NCBI GenBank assembly: GCA_938028585.1 | Contig: CALIZH010000405.1 | Span: forward strand, 1 to 10,070 | DNA length: 10,070 nucleotides | Reading direction: 5' to 3' | Source of the DNA: an uncultured Actinomyces sp. | GTDB taxonomy: Bacteria > Actinomycetota > Actinomycetes > Actinomycetales > Actinomycetaceae | Shown here: positions 1-6,059 of the stretch, one piece after another | Layout of the letters: each line of letters opens with the position of its first letter | How positions within the stretch are numbered: position 1 is the first letter of the stretch | Notes under the pieces: generated by a model | What the model was told of the DNA's origin: nothing | Seen by the model: only the letters and a program-made list of their open reading frames with translations | The model's database searches: none | Made by a program: the position numbers and the translations under genes

Positions 1-62
1 AGCCTCCAATAAAATATATTTTATAGATAGACAGTAGGCAATACAGTCTAACTTTCCTTACT
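1..62 (-). promoter_or_regulatory. 5' leader and Shine-Dalgarno of a leftward gene starting beyond the left edge
   Basis: Read leftward, this stretch follows the promoter at 63-90 and ends in TTGGAGGCT at the window edge, a strong Shine-Dalgarno, so a start codon should lie just outside. Directly before it is a perfect 16-base palindrome, ATAAAATATATTTTAT (9-24). Before that is an imperfect hairpin whose arms pair at 6 of 7 positions around a 5-base loop (about 32-50). These may be leader structures or simply AT-rich sequence. The gene cannot be identified from the window. A ribosomal-protein type leader is possible but unproven. Confidence 0.45.
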
Positions 63-90
63 ATTTTATCAAATTTCAGCTAAATTGCAA
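63..90 (-). promoter_or_regulatory. sigma-70 type promoter, leftward
   Basis: On the minus strand, TTGCAA (-35, positions 90-85) is separated by 16 bases from TAAAAT (-10, positions 68-63), preceded by TTGA. The match to the housekeeping consensus is good, and a Shine-Dalgarno lies about 55 bases further on at the window edge. The promoter should drive the gene off the left edge. Confidence 0.6.
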
Positions 91-119
91 GTGTTTTACA
101 AAGTTTTTGTGAATTATTC

Positions 120-251
120 CTATTCTTGCTCTACTTCCTCTACCAATTTATTTAAAATATCTATAAATAGGCTTATTTTAGCAAAAGGCGATAGACCATA
201 AATCAATAACCCAGGTCTGAATTTCCTATTTCCAGCCTCGAAAGACTTCAA
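120..251 (-). pseudogene. short reading-frame remnant, 43 codons, no convincing start
   Basis: Between an upstream TGA (252-254) and a TAG (120-122) there is an open minus-strand frame of 43 codons containing FRPGLLIYGLSPFAKISLF and ending in LVEEVEQE. It has no ATG and no Shine-Dalgarno; the only possible initiator is TTG at its very first codon. Composition is protein-like, with an amphipathic acidic tail. It sits between the transporter terminator and the promoter at 63-90. A decayed gene tail or a dispersed streptococcal intergenic element would both fit, and chance cannot be excluded. Confidence 0.3.
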
Positions 252-370
252 TCATTCAGTTGTTTGTAAAAAAATATGTATAGAAATATTAAAGTTTCAT
301 CATAAGAGATTTGAGAGTTTAAAACCAATAAAAAGTTTGATCAACTACAGCGCCAAAGATACAATGATAA
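252..370. other. AT-rich intergenic stretch with nothing recognised
   Basis: Together with the elements listed separately, this completes the 400 gene-free bases at the left edge. It is AT-rich with many stop codons on both strands. No tRNA, no BOX or RUP type repeat and no clear promoter was recognised by eye. Confidence 0.4.
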
Positions 371-403
371 AAAGATGTCGGGATTTTTTATCCCGACATC
401 TTT
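371..403 (-). terminator. Rho-independent terminator of the AI-2E transporter gene
   Basis: The perfect 13-base arms AAAGATGTCGGGA (371-383) and TCCCGACATCTTT (391-403) enclose a 7-base loop. On the minus strand the hairpin runs into TTTTTATCATT. The right arm begins inside the transporter stop codon (402-404), so termination directly abuts translation stop. A shorter T-rich tail on the other side could give weak terminator activity for rightward transcripts. Confidence 0.9.
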
Positions 404-1511
404 ATTCTGATAGATGTTTCTTAACTTCTTGTGCTTCCTTATGATTTTCATACAGTCGCGCTAAGAATTTAGCAATCTCTTTTAAAATGGAATAGGTTGG
501 AACAGCAACAATCATCCCAATCACACCATAAATATTACTTGATAATAAAAGCAAGACTAAAATAGTAATCGGGTGAACCTTCATAACCCCACCCACAATA
601 CGTGGATATAAAATATTTCCATCAACTTGCTGAATAATCAACATATAAATGACAGCAATAATCATTTTATGAGGATCGGTGAAGAGATTTGAGATGATCA
701 TTGGAATCAAGCCAATGCTTGGTCCTACATACGGAATCAAATTAGCCAATCCAGAAAAAATGGCGAAGACCAAGGCATATCTTAGACCAATCATACTATA
801 ACCGATAAAAGCTAAACATCCAATAATAACTGCATCTATAGACACTCCACTAATGTAACGAGAAATAGTTGTATTTAGGTTTGTCAATAAACCAGATATG
901 TTCAATTTATCTCGTTTTAATATAGTTCTTTCTAGCATAGGTAAAAATTTATGCCCATCAAGTAATAAGTAAATCAAGAAAACTGGTGTCATGATGATAA
1001 TCAATACAGTGCTTACGAGTGCAGATAGAACACTTCCAACACTATTTGTCACACTGTTCAAGATATTTTGCAAAATATCAACATAAGAGAGGTTCAGTTG
1101 CTGAATAGTTTGTTGGATATCTAGATTTTGCAGGGCTGGATGTTTTGATAACTCAATGACTAAATCTTGAAGACGACCGTAAATGTTTTGACTCGAGTAA
1201 ATTAAGCTACTTAACTGATTAATCAAAATCGGCAGCAGATAAACAAAACTAAGTACGAGTGCACAAACTAAGGCACAAAGGGTTAACAAAATCCCAATGA
1301 TTCGATTGATTTTGCATTCCTTCTCTAAAAAGATAACAATTGGGTTGGTTAGATAATACAAAAATCCTCCCAGTAAAAAAGGAATCATGATTGTATTTGC
1401 AACACTGACAAAGGGTGTAATAATAGCACCCATTTCTTTCCATAGATAGAAAATTAAGGTTATTAGTAGAATTTCAGTTGTCCAGAAGAATAGTTTGTTT
1501 CTCCGAAACAT
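402..1511 (-). CDS. AI-2E family transporter (UPF0118/TqsA-like membrane protein)
   Basis: A 369-residue integral membrane protein of the AI-2E transporter family (PF01594). Members are proposed to export small molecules or ions; TqsA exports AI-2, while others act as Na+/H+ antiporters, so the substrate here is unknown. Two hydrophobic segments lie near residues 8-24 and 35-58, and another at 71-95. A polar, helical extracytoplasmic-type stretch follows at about 96-155, then several further membrane segments. Family hallmarks are NLIPYVGPSIGLIP (257-270) and DGNILYPRIVG (297-307) followed by HP at 313-314. Length is typical. The ATG start is supported by AGGAGG (1523-1518) six bases upstream. 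It is divergent from dacA, has its own extended -10 promoter, and ends in a strong terminator, so it is probably monocistronic. The family assignment is firm; the transported substrate is not. Confidence 0.9.
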   Translation of the reverse strand: MFRRNKLFFWTTEILLITLIFYLWKEMGAIITPFVSVANTIMIPFLLGGFLYYLTNPIVIFLEKECKINRIIGILLTLCALVCALVLSFVYLLPILINQLSSLIYSSQNIYGRLQDLVIELSKHPALQNLDIQQTIQQLNLSYVDILQNILNSVTNSVGSVLSALVSTVLIIIMTPVFLIYLLLDGHKFLPMLERTILKRDKLNISGLLTNLNTTISRYISGVSIDAVIIGCLAFIGYSMIGLRYALVFAIFSGLANLIPYVGPSIGLIPMIISNLFTDPHKMIIAVIYMLIIQQVDGNILYPRIVGGVMKVHPITILVLLLLSSNIYGVIGMIVAVPTYSILKEIAKFLARLYENHKEAQEVKKHLSE

Positions 1512-1532
1512 AGGCCACCTCCTCTTTTCCCT

Positions 1533-1562
1533 ATTTTACCATATTTCAAAAAAGATTGATAA
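1533..1562 (-). promoter_or_regulatory. extended -10 promoter of the AI-2E transporter gene
   Basis: The minus strand carries TATGGTAAAATA, that is, a TG-N extended -10 with TAAAAT at 1538-1533. A weak -35, TTATCA (1562-1557), lies 18 bases before it. The AGGAGG Shine-Dalgarno follows about ten bases downstream. The same TATGGTAAAATA sequence occurs before the permease gene at 4322-4333, so two streptococcal genes in this window share it. Confidence 0.6.
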
Positions 1563-1598
1563 CTTTCATCACAAAAACAAGAATATCTTTTGTCTTTG

Positions 1599-1607
1599 TG
1601 ATAGAAT
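1599..1607 (+). promoter_or_regulatory. extended -10 promoter of dacA
   Basis: TG at 1599-1600, one base, then TAGAAT (1602-1607) make an extended -10 element, a form common in pneumococci that can work without a good -35; none is seen at the right spacing. The -10 ends only nine bases before the dacA ATG, which puts the expected transcription start within a few bases of the start codon. No Shine-Dalgarno fits between them. Confidence 0.55.
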
Positions 1608-1616
1608 AAAGTTACT

Positions 1617-2858
1617 ATGAAGAAATTATTTTTAACCCTAATCACATTATTTTTATTCGGTTCGGCTACAACTGTTTCGGCCCAGGATTTTGATGTAGCT
1701 GCAAAACATGCCATTGCTGTTGAAGCTAATAGCGGTAAGATTTTATACGAAAAAGATGCTACTCAACCTGTTGAAATTGCTTCTATTAGCAAATTGCTTA
1801 CCGTATATCTCGTTTACGAAGCCTTGGAACAGGGGAAAATCTCTCTTTCCACTCCTGTAGAAATTTCTGATTACCCCTACCAGTTGACAACTAATTCTGC
1901 GGCTAGTAATGTGCCCATGGAAGCTAGAAATTACACTGTTGAAGAGTTATTAGAAGCTACTTTAGTATCTAGTGCGAACAGTGCTGCTATCGCTTTAGCT
2001 GAAAAAATTGCCGGTTCTGAGAAGGACTTTGTAGATATGATGAAGGCCAAACTACAAGAATGGGGAATTCAAGATGCTACACTCGTCAACACAACTGGGC
2101 TCAATAATGAAACTCTTGGCACTAATATCTATCCTGGTTCAAAGAAAGATGATGAAAATAAATTGAGCGCTTATGATGTTGCTGTCGTTGCTCGCAACCT
2201 CATCCTCAAATATCCTCAAGTTTTAGAAATCACCAAGAAACCTTCTTCTACTTTTGCAGGGATGACCATTCATTCTACCAACTATATGTTGGAAGGAATG
2301 CCTGCCTATCGTGGTGGTGTTGATGGACTTAAAACTGGTACGACTGATAAAGCTGGAGCATCCTTTGTAGGTACGACTGTAGAAAAAGGAATGCGTATTA
2401 TCACTGTTGTCTTAAACGCTGACAACCAAGATACTAATCCATATGCACGCTTCACAGCTACTTCTTCTATTTTAGATTACATCTCATCAAACTTTTCTCT
2501 ACAGACAATCGTCAAGCAAGGAGAAAGTTATGAAGATAGTAAATCACCTGTATTAGATGGGAAGGAAGATACTGTTACGACTGTTGCAAAAGAAGATATC
2601 AAAATCGTTCAACGTCTTGGTAGTCGTACACAATCAACTATTACTTACACAGCGGACACGACTGAACACACTGCTCCACTAGAGGCAGGAACTGTCGTTG
2701 GATATTTGACTTATGAAGACAAGGATCTAGTTGGTCAAGGATACATTACAACTGACAAACCGAGTTTTGAGATGGTCGCAGAAAAAAATGTCGAAAAAGC
2801 CTTCTTCTTAAAAGTTTGGTGGAATCGCTTCGTTCGTTTTGTTAACGAGAAGTTATAA
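1617..2858 (+). CDS. dacA: D-alanyl-D-alanine carboxypeptidase, penicillin-binding protein 3
   Basis: A low-molecular-mass penicillin-binding protein of 413 residues. It removes the terminal D-alanine from peptidoglycan pentapeptides outside the membrane, limiting cross-linking and helping septum placement. A signal peptide covers about residues 1-22 (MKK, hydrophobic core, then VSA before Q23). The three active-site motifs are complete: S56-I-S-K59 (acylated serine), S119-A-N121 and K239-T-G-T. A beta-rich PBP5-like C-terminal domain occupies about 285-390, and the final amphipathic aromatic/basic helix (KVWWNRFVRFVNEKL) should anchor it to the membrane. Length and sequence resemble pneumococcal PBP3, with enough differences to suggest another Mitis-group species. 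The start is set by the signal peptide; no Shine-Dalgarno precedes it. It is convergent with the permease gene and ends in a shared terminator. Confidence 0.96.
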   Translation: MKKLFLTLITLFLFGSATTVSAQDFDVAAKHAIAVEANSGKILYEKDATQPVEIASISKLLTVYLVYEALEQGKISLSTPVEISDYPYQLTTNSAASNVPMEARNYTVEELLEATLVSSANSAAIALAEKIAGSEKDFVDMMKAKLQEWGIQDATLVNTTGLNNETLGTNIYPGSKKDDENKLSAYDVAVVARNLILKYPQVLEITKKPSSTFAGMTIHSTNYMLEGMPAYRGGVDGLKTGTTDKAGASFVGTTVEKGMRIITVVLNADNQDTNPYARFTATSSILDYISSNFSLQTIVKQGESYEDSKSPVLDGKEDTVTTVAKEDIKIVQRLGSRTQSTITYTADTTEHTAPLEAGTVVGYLTYEDKDLVGQGYITTDKPSFEMVAEKNVEKAFFLKVWWNRFVRFVNEKL

Positions 2859-2865
2859 AAAATCG

Positions 2866-2890
2866 AAAAATCGCGAAATTCGCGATTTTT
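2866..2890. terminator. bidirectional terminator between dacA and the permease gene
   Basis: The arms AAAAATCGCGAA (2866-2877) and TTCGCGATTTTT (2879-2890) form a GC-centred stem with A-rich and T-rich flanks on both sides; the realistic loop is AAATT. T tracts follow the stem on each strand, so it can end dacA transcripts rightward and permease transcripts leftward. It fills almost the whole 36-base gap between the two stop codons. Confidence 0.9.
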
Positions 2891-2894
2891 TTCT

Positions 2895-4295
2895 TTATTC
2901 ATTTTCAGCTACAGTCGAATGGTTATATCCATAAACAAAGTAAATAATAACTCCTATTAATAAAGCTAGTCCAAATGCCATCCATGTTTCTAGGGTATAC
3001 TGAAGCATGAATGAGAGGCAAATCAGAATAGACAAGATTGGTAAAAAAGGTACCAGGGGAGTTTTAAATTCTCCCTCTTTGGGCATACCCTTATCTTTTC
3101 TCAATTTGATAATTCCATAGGCTAAGAGAATAAGATAGGCTAAAGTACAGATATTGAGAAAGGCTGCGATACTTGCCAAAGGGAAGATACCCGCTGCAAT
3201 CGCTGAAACTCCACCTGTTAAAATGGTTGCATTCTTTGGAACGCGACTAGTCTTGGTTACTTGTTTGAAACTTTGAGGCAATAGTCCATCGCGAGCCAAG
3301 CTATAAATCATTCGTGACAAGGCATAGGTCATGGAAATACATACCGTAATCAAGGTAAAAATTGCAACAAGTGAAACATAATTAGCTGCCCAACCAATAC
3401 CGATACTTCTCAGCGCAAAAGCCACTGCATCATCAACATTGAGCTTGCTATAGTGAACGATACCTGTCAATATCAAAGTAACCAAGGCATACAGAATGGT
3501 TACAATGGTTAAGGATAAAACAATCCCACGTGGAATATTCTTTTGTGGACTTTGAATTTCATCAACTGCCATAGAAATGGACTCAAAACCTAAGAATCCA
3601 AAGAACATGAGTGAAGCACCTGCCATAATTCCAGTGCTTCCTCCATAAATCTGACCAAAACCAAATGGTGCAAAATCTGACCAATTTTCAGGTTTAATGT
3701 ACCAAATACCAACTAGGATAAATAAGGCAAGAGCAGAAAATTTTAAAACAACAAGAATAGAATTAAAACGAAGAGCTGCTTTCGAATTTAAAAGTACAAC
3801 ACCTGTAACAAGTAGAATTACTAAAATTGGTAAAAAATCAATATAAGTACCATGTTCAGGATTAAAAGTTCCATTCAAGACTTGTGGCAAGGAAATTCCA
3901 TAATGGCTAAGCAACCCCTTAAAATAGGCCGCCCAACCAGAAGCAACACCTGAAACTGCTGTCATAAATTCCATAATGGTTAACCAACCAGCTATCCAGG
4001 CTGGGAATTCACCCAAAATTGCATATAAATAACTATATGCTCCACCCGTTGCAGGAACACGAGAAGCAAATTCTGCAAAAAAGAGTGCAGATAAGGATAC
4101 GCAGATAGCAGAAATTACAATCGATACCACAAGGGCAGGTCCTGCTAATGTTGCTGCAGCAGTTCCTGTAATAGTAAAGATACCTGTTCCCACCATAGCA
4201 CCAATTCCCAAAAGAATTAAGTCCCATAGTTTTAAATGGCGATGCATTTCTGTCTTACCTAGACTAACGTCTTTGGTTCTAAAAATATTCATCAT
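2895..4295 (-). CDS. APC-superfamily amino acid permease (YfnA/CAT-like)
   Basis: A 466-residue amino acid transporter of the APC superfamily, closest in character to the YfnA/cationic amino acid transporter branch; it should import amino acids by proton symport or exchange. About 12 hydrophobic segments can be followed. The TM1 substrate-binding motif G-IGAMVGTGIF lies at residues 30-40, PATGGAYSY at 81-89, and the TM6 motif FFGFLGFESI at 231-240 followed by VDEIQSPQKNIPRG at 244-257. The substrate cannot be read from sequence. Two ATGs are adjacent (4295 and 4292). GGAG at 4303-4300 lies 4 bases from the first and 7 from the second, so the second may be used. Its extended -10 promoter is intact, but sequence further upstream changes to the GC-rich segment. 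Confidence 0.92.
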   Translation of the reverse strand: MMNIFRTKDVSLGKTEMHRHLKLWDLILLGIGAMVGTGIFTITGTAAATLAGPALVVSIVISAICVSLSALFFAEFASRVPATGGAYSYLYAILGEFPAWIAGWLTIMEFMTAVSGVASGWAAYFKGLLSHYGISLPQVLNGTFNPEHGTYIDFLPILVILLVTGVVLLNSKAALRFNSILVVLKFSALALFILVGIWYIKPENWSDFAPFGFGQIYGGSTGIMAGASLMFFGFLGFESISMAVDEIQSPQKNIPRGIVLSLTIVTILYALVTLILTGIVHYSKLNVDDAVAFALRSIGIGWAANYVSLVAIFTLITVCISMTYALSRMIYSLARDGLLPQSFKQVTKTSRVPKNATILTGGVSAIAAGIFPLASIAAFLNICTLAYLILLAYGIIKLRKDKGMPKEGEFKTPLVPFLPILSILICLSFMLQYTLETWMAFGLALLIGVIIYFVYGYNHSTVAENE

Positions 4296-4314
4296 TCATC
4301 TCCCACTTTATGTG

Positions 4315-4333
4315 ATTGTATTATTTTACCATA
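4315..4333 (-). promoter_or_regulatory. extended -10 promoter of the permease gene, cut off upstream
   Basis: The minus strand reads TATGGTAAAATAATACAAT, with an extended -10 (TG, one base, then TAAAAT at 4328-4323) like that of the AI-2E transporter gene. A -35 at normal spacing would fall near 4346-4351, where the sequence is purine-rich AGAGAG on the plus strand and shows no -35 match. The original -35 region may therefore lie across the junction and be absent here. Confidence 0.5.
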
Positions 4334-4350
4334 CAAAAGATGGGGAGAGA
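4332..4350. other. junction between streptococcal DNA and GC-rich phage-like DNA
   Basis: Left of this point the sequence is AT-rich and clearly streptococcal up to the permease promoter. Right of it begins GGGGAGAGAG, which serves as the Shine-Dalgarno of the first gene in the GC-rich block. The exact breakpoint cannot be placed by eye. No target-site duplication, inverted repeat, tRNA end or integrase is visible, so an assembly chimera and a genuine insertion are both open. Confidence 0.7.
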
Positions 4351-4356
4351 GAACTA

Positions 4357-4947
4357 ATGACGACATATATTTATGTGTATTTAAACGGGGAGCCACTGGG
4401 GTTTCACGACAACTGGTGGAAGGAGGAGGGAAAGGCGAAGGAGTTTGCCTCCTTCGGGGGGCAAGACTTCTTCCAGTGCAAGGCATGGGAAGATGCTGGA
4501 GCGGACACGGAGGAGAAGGCGGAGTTGTTGCTCCGTCACTGGCTCGCTCTGAAAGGTATCACGATAGGTGAGCCCATAAGGAGTATCGCGGCGCCAGACA
4601 TTATGGGGCCGCACAACCCCCACGGGGATTGGACGAAGGAGAAGGTACTCTCCATCGTCCTCGACACCCTTCGCAAAATGAAGTTCGCGGAGAAGGACCT
4701 CGCGAGGGTCCAGTGGATGGTAGGAGACTGCCCACTAGCGGTGGACTTCGACCCGCGCGAAGGGCACGGAGAACATTTCTTTCCTGTGTTCGAGGGGATG
4801 TCCGAGGAGGATATCTCGGATAAGGTGCGGGCTTGGGTAAACGATCTGCTCTGCCTCTGGAAGAAGGGGGAACCGCTCTCGGCCTACGAGAAACGAATGG
4901 CGGAGAAATTCCCCGTCACATATAGGGTCTTTATGGCTCTAAACTGA
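4357..4947 (+). CDS. hypothetical protein, 196 residues, unrecognised
   Basis: I do not recognise this protein. It starts MTTYIYVYLNGEPLGFHDNWW, with a beta-strand-like opening, and is charged and acidic overall, without membrane segments or signal peptide. Features are the aromatic/acidic N-terminal third, a central stretch with MGPHNPHGDW (residues 81-90), and REGHGEHFFPVFEG at about 139-152; the His-rich parts might bind metal, but no known catalytic motif is evident. The ATG at 4357 is chosen because GGGGAGAGA (4342-4350) precedes it. A longer in-frame start at 4273 would read through the antisense of the streptococcal permease 5' end and is rejected. It is the first gene beyond the composition break and lies 58 bases before the small DNA-binding protein. 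Possibly a phage accessory gene. Confidence 0.7.
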   Translation: MTTYIYVYLNGEPLGFHDNWWKEEGKAKEFASFGGQDFFQCKAWEDAGADTEEKAELLLRHWLALKGITIGEPIRSIAAPDIMGPHNPHGDWTKEKVLSIVLDTLRKMKFAEKDLARVQWMVGDCPLAVDFDPREGHGEHFFPVFEGMSEEDISDKVRAWVNDLLCLWKKGEPLSAYEKRMAEKFPVTYRVFMALN

Positions 4948-5005
4948 AAGTTTCCATCCCTTTGTAGGGTAGAATTATTTTACTACGCCAAAGGAGGGGG
5001 GGGAG

Positions 5006-5248
5006 GTGGAAAAACTGTATTCCATCACCGAGACAGCGGAGATACTCGGGCTCCAGCCAGCACGCACTCGTGAACTATGCCGACAGGGGCGACTGCCTGG
5101 AGCGCAAAAAGTAGGGCGAGACTGGGTGGTCCCAGAGAGAGCCATAAAAGAGTACAAGCCAGGGACCCCTGGACGCCCTAAAGCCCCGAAGATAAAAGAT
5201 ATTTTACGGGAGGCGGGCATATTGCCGCCCCCCGACAAAAATAACTAG
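5006..5248 (+). CDS. small helix-turn-helix protein, excisionase/MerR-like (HTH_17)
   Basis: An 80-residue DNA-binding protein. Residues 4-50 (YSITETAEILGLQPARTREL, then the basic GRLPGAQKVGRDWVVPERAIKEY) match the excisionase-type winged HTH pattern: the T-A-E-x-L-G helix, R-x-L-C recognition helix, a G-R-L-P-G wing turn and a closing W-x-x-P strand. The C-terminal part is Pro/Lys-rich with a short helix. Such proteins act as phage excisionases or as small regulators; with no integrase in view the role stays open. The start is GTG, supported by GGAGG (4993-4997) eight bases upstream; eight G residues lie between the Shine-Dalgarno and the start. Its TAG stop overlaps the stop of the opposing gene by sharing CTAG. 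A hairpin with a T-rich tail follows. Confidence 0.75.
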   Translation: MEKLYSITETAEILGLQPARTRELCRQGRLPGAQKVGRDWVVPERAIKEYKPGTPGRPKAPKIKDILREAGILPPPDKNN

Positions 5249-5661
5249 GCCACGTGCCGGAATAGAAACGGCACGAGACGGCTCAGAATCCGGTCCCTCC
5301 ATCTCCAGAGGGACCGGATTTCTTTCCCGTATGCCTCCGCGATATCGTGCATCCCCATCCGCCGCCAGTATCGCATCTCCACAAAGGCGAGATCTCGCCT
5401 CGGCAGCACGCGCAGGGCACACCGTACCGTCTCGACGGCCTGCGCGAGGTCCCGGTATTGTGGGCTGCGTTCCTTCGCCGCCAGGATACGCTCCTGTTCC
5501 GAGTCCGCTACACCTCCGCCAGGGGTCTCCGAGATGGACGGGCTGCGGATCGAGGCGACGATGAAGTCATCCAGCACTGCGAGCTGCTGCCGTTGCGCTG
5601 GGAATGCCTCCAGTATCTTTTCCACGTGCGCGAGGCACTGTGGCGTATACATACGCTTCAT
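5245..5661 (-). CDS. phage regulator with sigma-70 region-4-like HTH (ArpU/RinA-type candidate)
   Basis: A 138-residue protein starting at the ATG that overlaps the rusA stop in ATGA (5661-5658), an arrangement typical of translational coupling; a longer frame adding 20 residues is disfavoured. The N-terminal half is helical with a low-complexity Ser/Gly linker (about 39-53). The C-terminal part (about 71-130) has two helices, LPRRDLAFVEMRYWRRMGMHDIAEAYG, then RSLWRWRDRILSRL, resembling the region-4 HTH of sigma factors and the phage late-gene activators ArpU and RinA. Such proteins often end the early or replication operon, next to rusA, and switch on packaging and structural genes. The fold is inferred from pattern only; the exact subfamily is uncertain. 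The end of the coding region contains a terminator-like hairpin acting on the opposite strand. Confidence 0.65.
   Translation of the reverse strand: MKRMYTPQCLAHVEKILEAFPAQRQQLAVLDDFIVASIRSPSISETPGGGVADSEQERILAAKERSPQYRDLAQAVETVRCALRVLPRRDLAFVEMRYWRRMGMHDIAEAYGKEIRSLWRWRDRILSRLVPFLFRHVA
5253..5275. repeat. 7-base inverted repeat just after the HTH gene stop
   Basis: The perfect arms CGTGCCG (5253-5259) and CGGCACG (5269-5275) enclose a 9-base loop, starting five bases after the rightward HTH gene ends. It lies inside the last codons of the opposing regulator gene. With the larger hairpin at 5287-5320 it forms a tandem pair. It has no T tract of its own. Confidence 0.5.
5287..5327 (+). terminator. 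probable intrinsic terminator of the HTH gene, inside the opposing coding sequence
   Basis: The perfect 12-base arms AATCCGGTCCCT (5287-5298) and AGGGACCGGATT (5309-5320) surround a 10-base loop, and the plus strand continues TCTTTCCC. This fits a Rho-independent terminator for the rightward HTH gene, 39 bases after its stop. The same bases encode the second C-terminal helix of the opposing regulator (residues around RSLWRWRDRI), so terminator and coding demands are met together. The T tail is short and interrupted. Confidence 0.55.
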
Positions 5662-6044
5662 ACCTTTCCCCTCCCCGGCTCCAACTCCAACACGGTAACG
5701 ATCGTCGCTGTCTGTGTCCATAATTGCCGCTCCACGTGAAGGCTCTGTATCTGCCGGTCGTCCTCGATGACGCCCGCCATCGCCAGGCAGTCTTGCAGGG
5801 CCTTGACCCGGTTATCCAGGTCCCAGCGCCGCCGATCGGCAGTCCGGAAGACGATCTCCAGCGCCACATCACCGTCGTAAGGCCTGCGGTTCGTCTTAGC
5901 GACAGCCATAATGGCGGCGGTGACGTTCTGCCAATCTCTCCCCTGGGCGGTCTTGTAGCGAATCCCGTTCCGGGAGGTCCGATACAGGTGGTTCACTGTC
6001 GGGGGTAAACCGCTAAACTGAGCAATCATCAGCATTTTAGGCAT
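5658..6044 (-). CDS. rusA: RusA-family Holliday junction resolvase (endodeoxyribonuclease)
   Basis: A phage-type RusA endonuclease of 128 residues, which cuts four-way DNA junctions symmetrically in a Mg2+-dependent way during recombination and resolution of replication intermediates. The catalytic signature is clear: WDLDNRVKALQDCL with D75, D77 and K81, and IEDDRQI with D96. The 21-residue spacing from D75 to D96 equals that of the essential D70 and D91 of E. coli RusA. The N-terminal LPPTVNHLY (residues 13-21) is also typical. Length is normal for the family. The ATG at 6044 has GGAG (6055-6052) seven bases upstream; the TTG one codon earlier is less likely. The stop overlaps the next gene's start as ATGA. 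A CGGGACA/TGTCCCG hairpin lies just before its Shine-Dalgarno. Confidence 0.93.
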   Translation of the reverse strand: MPKMLMIAQFSGLPPTVNHLYRTSRNGIRYKTAQGRDWQNVTAAIMAVAKTNRRPYDGDVALEIVFRTADRRRWDLDNRVKALQDCLAMAGVIEDDRQIQSLHVERQLWTQTATIVTVLELEPGRGKV

Positions 6045-6059
6045 CAAAAAACTCCTTTT

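Noticed and set aside
4273..4356. Longer in-frame start for the 196-residue protein, adding 28 residues
   Set aside because: The extra codons run antisense through the permease start and its promoter, in AT-rich streptococcal sequence; a good Shine-Dalgarno precedes the ATG at 4357.
4300..4400. Prophage attachment site at the composition junction
   Set aside because: No integrase, tRNA 3' end, or core duplication is visible within the window; the other end of any insertion is not included.
4962..4975. Promoter for the small HTH gene (TAGAAT at 4970-4975)
   Set aside because: No -35 at acceptable spacing and no extended -10; too weak to list.
5662..5721. Longer N-terminus for the sigma-region-4-like regulator
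   Set aside because: It would overlap rusA by over 60 bases; the ATGA overlap at 5658-5661 gives a standard coupled start.
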